Shown piece by piece: positions 6,835-10,150 of a DNA stretch of 10,150 bases. The translations under genes and the position numbers were made by a program. The notes under the pieces are model-generated. The model worked only from the letters and a program-made list of their open reading frames with translations. It was not told the DNA's origin and did no database searches. How positions within the stretch are numbered: position 1 is the stretch's first letter; every line of letters starts with the position of its first letter. Where the stretch lies: assembly GCA_947459455.1 (NCBI GenBank), contig CANHEC010000035.1, positions 1 through 10,150 on the forward strand, in the 5' to 3' direction. Origin of the DNA: Chitinophagaceae bacterium. GTDB taxonomy: Bacteria > Bacteroidota > Bacteroidia > Chitinophagales > Chitinophagaceae.

Positions 6835-6864
6835 TTTGATTGCAACCATCGGCAGTATTGTTTG
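6835..6864 (+). promoter_or_regulatory. Candidate promoter of the YceI lipoprotein gene
   Basis: TTTG (6835-6838) is followed after 17 bases by TATTGTTTG (6856-6864), which is the Bacteroidota -7 element with one extra base between TA and TTTG. It would give a leader of about 30 bases before the ATG at 6902. It partly overlaps a short palindrome, TTTGT-T-ACAAA (6861-6871). Confidence 0.35.
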
Positions 6865-6901
6865 TTACAAAAGCTGCTAAATCAAAAATTCACTCAACAT
6901 C

Positions 6902-7570
6902 ATGAAGAAACTGACACTCCCCCTGCTGGGCGTACTGGCCATGCTGGCCAGCTGCAGCGAAGCCCCCAAAGCCGATAGCGCCAGCACTGGTGCCGCCGAC
7001 TCTGTAGCTGCTGCCACCGGTACCGCATTCACAGTAGATACCAGCAGCAGCCTGGTAAACTGGGTTGGTACCAAGCAAACCGGACAGCACATGGGCACTT
7101 TCAAACTGGCCGATGGCAGCTTTAGTGTAGCCGATGGCAACATTACCGGCGGTTCATTTACCATTAATGTAGCCAGCCTGGCCGTAACCGACCTGACTGG
7201 AGAAGAAAAGGGCCAACTGGAAGGACACCTGAGCAGCCCCGACTTTTTTGACGCCGCCAAGTACCCCAGCGCCAGGTTTGATATTACCGGCGTAGCGCCT
7301 TACGATTCTGCTACCACCAAAAGCCTGTTGGCAGGTGCCACACATGTCATCAGCGGCAACCTGAAGCTGAAAGACAGCACCGTGAACATCAGCTTTCCAG
7401 CCAAAGTGCAGCTGGCGGGCAACAGCCTGTCGGCAGAAGCCGATTTCAATATCGACCGCACCCAATGGGGCATGAACTACAAAGGGCCCAACAATCCACA
7501 GGATTGGTTCATCAAAAAAGAAGTAAACCTGAAGCTGAACCTGAAAGCCAACAGCGCTGCTGCTCAGTAA
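6902..7570 (+). CDS. YceI-family lipoprotein
   Basis: This protein of 222 residues starts with a lipoprotein signal peptide: MKK, a hydrophobic stretch, then the lipobox LASC with the lipidated cysteine at 18. A low-complexity Ala/Ser/Asp/Thr linker (about 19-41) follows. Next is a YceI domain (about 42-217), a lipocalin-like beta-barrel that in characterised homologues binds an isoprenoid or other amphiphile. Family features seen are VDTSSSLVNWVGTK (45-58), GSFTINVASLAV (84-95), LEGHLSSPDFFDAAKYPSA (106-124), GNLKLKDSTVNISFPA (152-167) and FNIDRTQWGMNY (182-193). It is likely anchored in the envelope. The physiological ligand cannot be inferred. It is framed by its own candidate promoter and a strong terminator, so it is probably monocistronic. 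Confidence 0.95.
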   Translation: MKKLTLPLLGVLAMLASCSEAPKADSASTGAADSVAAATGTAFTVDTSSSLVNWVGTKQTGQHMGTFKLADGSFSVADGNITGGSFTINVASLAVTDLTGEEKGQLEGHLSSPDFFDAAKYPSARFDITGVAPYDSATTKSLLAGATHVISGNLKLKDSTVNISFPAKVQLAGNSLSAEADFNIDRTQWGMNYKGPNNPQDWFIKKEVNLKLNLKANSAAAQ

Positions 7571-7593
7571 AGCTTGTGTTTCACAATAACAGG

Positions 7594-7630
7594 AAAGCCG
7601 GTTGCCTCCGATGAGGTGCCGGCTTTTTTT
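7594..7630 (+). terminator. Intrinsic terminator after the YceI gene
   Basis: AAAGCCGG (7594-7601) pairs with CCGGCTTT (7619-7626). An inner CCTC/GAGG stem closes a CGAT loop (7609-7612), and G-U pairs can bridge the internal loop. A run of seven T (7624-7630) follows. It starts 23 bases after the yceI stop. Confidence 0.88.
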
Positions 7631-7696
7631 GTTGGCAGTGGCACAGTCGGTTTTTTGGAAGGCGCCGCGTAACTTACCCGCTGCAAAACAAATGCT

Positions 7697-7996
7697 ATGG
7701 AAAACAACCGCGATGAACAACTGTGGCTAGTGGCCAAAAAGCGGGCGCAGTTCAAGCGCCACCTCGCCGTGTATGTGGTCGTCATTGTGTTTTTGTGGGG
7801 CGTGTGGTGGTTTACTGCCGGGCAGTATGGCCGAAGCACGGGCCCGGTGCCCTGGCCGGCTTGGGCTATGTTGGGCTGGGGCCTTGGGTTGGCATTTCAG
7901 TACTTTGAGGCCTATGGCGATGGCGACCTGAAGAGCAGCACCCAACGGGAGTACGAGAAGCTGAAAGCGCAGGAGCAACAGAACCGGCAGTTATAG
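7697..7996 (+). CDS. 2TM domain-containing small membrane protein
   Basis: This 99-residue protein carries the 2TM domain common in Bacteroidota. A charged N-terminus (MENNRDEQLWLVAKKRAQFK) precedes TM1 (about 22-40, ending WGVWWFT). A short loop with Pro-Trp-Pro (VPWPAWAM, 51-58) comes next, then TM2 (about 55-71, with GWGLGLAFQYF). A charged, probably helical tail (about 78-99) rich in Glu, Lys and Gln ends it. The motifs LWxxAKKR, FKRHL, PWPxW and GWGLG are those of the family. In other proteins the domain is fused to LytTR or histidine-kinase modules, but here it stands alone and its function is unknown. It begins 66 bases after the preceding terminator and ends 75 bases before the acyl-CoA synthetase gene, so the two may be co-transcribed. 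Confidence 0.9.
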   Translation: MENNRDEQLWLVAKKRAQFKRHLAVYVVVIVFLWGVWWFTAGQYGRSTGPVPWPAWAMLGWGLGLAFQYFEAYGDGDLKSSTQREYEKLKAQEQQNRQL

Positions 7997-8071
7997 CAAA
8001 GGCGGATGGCTGTGGCGGCTGTTTGCTGTTTTTCCCCGAATTTTCGGCCCTCAACTTTTGCAAGCAGCCAT

Positions 8072-9874
8072 ATGATGCAAGAACCGAAGCGGCTATTCGA
8101 CCTGCTGCCCTACCGGCAAGAACGATTTGGCGACATTACGATGCTGGCAGCCAAAGAAGGCGGCCGGTGGCAATTATATTCTACCTCCGAAGTACAGGCC
8201 ATTGTAGATCAACTGAGCCTGGGCCTGCAGCGACTGGGCCTGTCGGCCGGCGACTTTAGCGCCGAAGGAGCCGATAAGGTGGCCATTTTGTGTGCCAACC
8301 GGCCAGAGTGGGTAATGACGGATTTGGCCTGCCAGCAAATTGGTGTAGTGCTGTGTCCTATTTATCCTACTACCAATCCTCGTGAGCTGGAGTTCATTTT
8401 CAATGACGCCGGAATCAAGGTGGTTTTTGCCGGATCGGAAGATTTGTACGAAAAGGTGCAAAGTGTACGCATGCATACCCCTACGGTGCAGCATGTATTT
8501 ACGTTTGATGAGGTAGCCGAAGGCAGCCACTGGCAGCAATTGCTGCAGCCACCAACCGAGGATGATATCCGACAGCTGCGCCAGCTGCAAGCGGGCATTC
8601 AGCCCGGCCACCTGGCCACCATCATTTATACCAGTGGCACCACCGGTACACCCAAGGGTGTAATGCTGAGCCACCACAATATTTTAAGCAACGCCAGCTT
8701 ATCGAAAAAGAGCTTTCCGTTTGAAGACCGACCCAGCTGCAAAGTGCTGAGCTTTCTGCCGCTCAATCACATATTTGAGCGCATGGTCACCTATATCTAC
8801 ATCATGAGCGGCAATAGCATTTACTACGCCGAAAGCCTCGATATCATTGGCGAAAACCTGAAAGAGGTGCAGCCCATTGGTTTTACCACGGTGCCACGCC
8901 TGCTGGAAAAGGTGTACGAAAAAATAATGGCCAAAGGACAGGAGCTGACGGGTGCTAAACGCAAACTGTTTTTTTGGGCGGTAGAGCTGGGCTTGCAGTA
9001 CGACAACCTGAAGGGCAAGAGTCTTTTTTACAATCTTCAACTCAAGTTGGCTAACCAGCTCATCTTCAGCAAATGGCGGGAAGGGCTCGGCGGCAATATC
9101 GAATTCATCATCACCGGCGGGGCTGCTTGTCAGGAGCGGCTGTTGCGCATTTTTAATGCCGGCGGCATTCCGGTGTTTGAAGGATATGGCCCCACCGAAA
9201 ACAGCCCGGTGATTTCGGTAAACCGGCAAATGGAAGGGCAAACCAAATTTGGCACGGTAGGCCCACCCATAGAAGGACAAGAAGTAAAGCTGGCTGAAGA
9301 CGGGGAAATTATGGTGAAAGGGCCCAGTGTGATGCAGGGCTACTATAAGCGCCCCGACCTGACAGCCGATACCATGCAGGGCGATTGGCTGCTGACCGGC
9401 GACATAGGCGTATGGGAAGAAGTGGGCGGTGTACGGTTTTTGAAGATCACCGACCGCAAGAAGGAGCTCTTCAAAACCAGTGGGGGCAAATATGTGGCGC
9501 CGCAGCCGCTGGAAAACCGCCTGAAAGAATCGCCATTTGTAGAGCAGGTGATGATAGTAGGAGCAGAACGAAAGTTTGTAGGAGCCCTGATAGTACCGGG
9601 CTTTCCTACACTGCGAGAGTGGATGCGGCAGCAGCAGCTACCCTTTACCACGCCCGAAGAGGCCATCCGGCATCCCAAAGTGCTGGAGCACTACCAACAC
9701 CTCATTGAGTCTTTCAATACTTACTTTAACCACGTAGAGCAGGTAAAGCGATTTGAGCTGCTGCCCCGGGAGTGGACCATCGATACCGGCGAACTGACCC
9801 CTACCCTCAAAATCAAACGGAAGGTGGTGATGGAGAAGTTTAAAGACGCAATTGACCGGATTTATGCCAGCTAA
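8072..9874 (+). CDS. Long-chain-fatty-acid--CoA ligase (AMP-binding, FadD/ACSL-type)
   Basis: This 600-residue adenylate-forming enzyme activates fatty acids to acyl-CoA through an acyl-AMP intermediate, feeding beta-oxidation or lipid synthesis. The ANL-superfamily core motifs are all present. A3, the phosphate loop, is YTSGTTGTPKGV (186-197). A5 is GYGPTE (371-376), A7 is TGD (442-444), and A8 is DRKKELFKTSGGKYVAP (461-477). The C-terminal catalytic lysine region is LTPTLKIKRK (575-584), with Lys580 the likely A10 residue. The overall plan, with an insertion between A3 and A5 containing LPLNHIFERM (229-238), is that of the ACSL/FAA1 type of bacterial long-chain synthetases rather than short-chain acetyl-CoA synthetases. 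The chosen start is the first of the tandem ATGs MMQEPKRLFDLL; ATG 8075 is equally possible. An in-frame ATG at 8006 would add 22 residues unlike the family. A terminator-like hairpin follows. Chain-length preference cannot be told from sequence. Confidence 0.95.
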   Translation: MMQEPKRLFDLLPYRQERFGDITMLAAKEGGRWQLYSTSEVQAIVDQLSLGLQRLGLSAGDFSAEGADKVAILCANRPEWVMTDLACQQIGVVLCPIYPTTNPRELEFIFNDAGIKVVFAGSEDLYEKVQSVRMHTPTVQHVFTFDEVAEGSHWQQLLQPPTEDDIRQLRQLQAGIQPGHLATIIYTSGTTGTPKGVMLSHHNILSNASLSKKSFPFEDRPSCKVLSFLPLNHIFERMVTYIYIMSGNSIYYAESLDIIGENLKEVQPIGFTTVPRLLEKVYEKIMAKGQELTGAKRKLFFWAVELGLQYDNLKGKSLFYNLQLKLANQLIFSKWREGLGGNIEFIITGGAACQERLLRIFNAGGIPVFEGYGPTENSPVISVNRQMEGQTKFGTVGPPIEGQEVKLAEDGEIMVKGPSVMQGYYKRPDLTADTMQGDWLLTGDIGVWEEVGGVRFLKITDRKKELFKTSGGKYVAPQPLENRLKESPFVEQVMIVGAERKFVGALIVPGFPTLREWMRQQQLPFTTPEEAIRHPKVLEHYQHLIESFNTYFNHVEQVKRFELLPREWTIDTGELTPTLKIKRKVVMEKFKDAIDRIYAS

Positions 9875-9910
9875 ATGGCAAAAATTGCACGTTTAAACAA
9901 TAATTTTTTG

Positions 9911-9940
9911 AAGCCGTCGGACGCTCTCCGACGGCTTTCT
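9911..9940 (+). terminator. Intrinsic terminator after the acyl-CoA synthetase gene
   Basis: AAGCCGTCGGA (9911-9921) and TCCGACGGCTT (9927-9937) form a perfect 11-bp stem with a CGCTC loop, followed by a short T-rich tail (TTTCTTG). It lies 36 bases after the stop codon. Confidence 0.82.
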
Positions 9941-10150
9941 TGTCGGCCCCCCCATCAACAAAGCCAGCCTGCGTAGCAATGCCTTTAATTAGCTGATTTT
10001 CATTTGCTTTCATATAAAGCCATGATCAGAAAAGCCAAGCGGAAAGGCCAGCGGGCAGGCATAGGGGAAGAACGCCATCCTGCTCGCAGCAAAAAATTAA
10101 TGTTGCAACTCTTGTGCAAAACTTGTTAATTTCGTCACGCAATTCATTAC
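9941..10150. other. Intergenic stretch at the right edge, no convincing gene
   Basis: No protein of recognisable type is encoded here on either strand. A 35-codon plus-strand frame from 10022 is highly basic and looks like chance. The stretch becomes AT-rich towards the right end, as expected in front of a gene that starts beyond the window. It contains the palindrome GTTGCAAC (10102-10109). Confidence 0.5.
10103..10134 (+). promoter_or_regulatory. Candidate promoter for a gene beyond the right edge
   Basis: TTG (10103-10105) is followed after 21 bases by TAATTTCG (10127-10134), a one-base variant of the -7 consensus TAnnTTTG, in AT-rich sequence at the window's end. The downstream gene is not visible. 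Confidence 0.3.

Noticed and set aside
8036..8047. Small palindrome CCGAATTTTCGG before the acyl-CoA synthetase gene
   Set aside because: The loop would be too short for a stable hairpin and there is no T-run; it is likely chance.
10022..10129. 35-codon basic frame MIRKAKRKGQRAG... at the right edge
   Set aside because: It is too short, has no homology I recognise and no start signals, and overlaps the AT-rich promoter-like stretch.

Overview
The window looks like an ordinary stretch of a Bacteroidota chromosome, most likely from the Chitinophagaceae or a close relative (family level is inference). Four things point there. No start codon has a clear Shine-Dalgarno sequence. Several upstream regions carry the Bacteroidota -7 element TAnnTTTG or a one-base variant. 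The 7TM-AraC regulator, the 2TM-domain protein and the LASC-type lipoprotein with a YceI domain are typical of the phylum. Coding DNA is moderately GC-rich (visual estimate), with many GCC, CTG and GGC codons. I see no RNA gene, insertion sequence, phage gene, CRISPR array or toxin-antitoxin pair.

Left part (1-3065), all on the minus strand and read from right to left: an Rrf2-family redox or Fe-S type regulator (2655-3065), glycerol kinase glpK (1089-2567), and a membrane-embedded AraC-type regulator (1-1052) cut by the window's left edge. This last gene reads in the same frame as glpK, with only the glpK TAG between them. It has no ATG before its first transmembrane segment, so it must use GTG or TTG. 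The three genes may be one transcript, because no terminator is visible between them.

Middle part, plus strand: a 1-Cys (Prx6-type) peroxiredoxin (3234-3869) is divergent from the Rrf2 gene. Between them lie a good -7 box and a short inverted repeat. A strong terminator with a cUUCGg loop follows. Next come an AspT/YidE/YbjL-type transporter with two central RCK_C domains (4037-5731), a hairpin overlapping a -7-like box, and an exported TPR protein (5802-6815).

Right part, plus strand: a YceI-family lipoprotein (6902-7570) with its own terminator, a small 2TM-domain protein (7697-7996) and a long-chain acyl-CoA synthetase (8072-9874), followed by a hairpin terminator. The last 210 bases hold no convincing gene but do hold a possible promoter firing rightward out of the window.

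Taken together, these are housekeeping functions: glycerol and fatty-acid activation, peroxide detoxification, anion exchange and envelope proteins. I did not find a recognisable new multi-gene system. The points most worth a second look are the same-frame glpK/7TM-AraC junction, the Rrf2-peroxiredoxin divergent promoter, the missing FBP loop in GlpK, and the hairpin over the TPR gene's start region.
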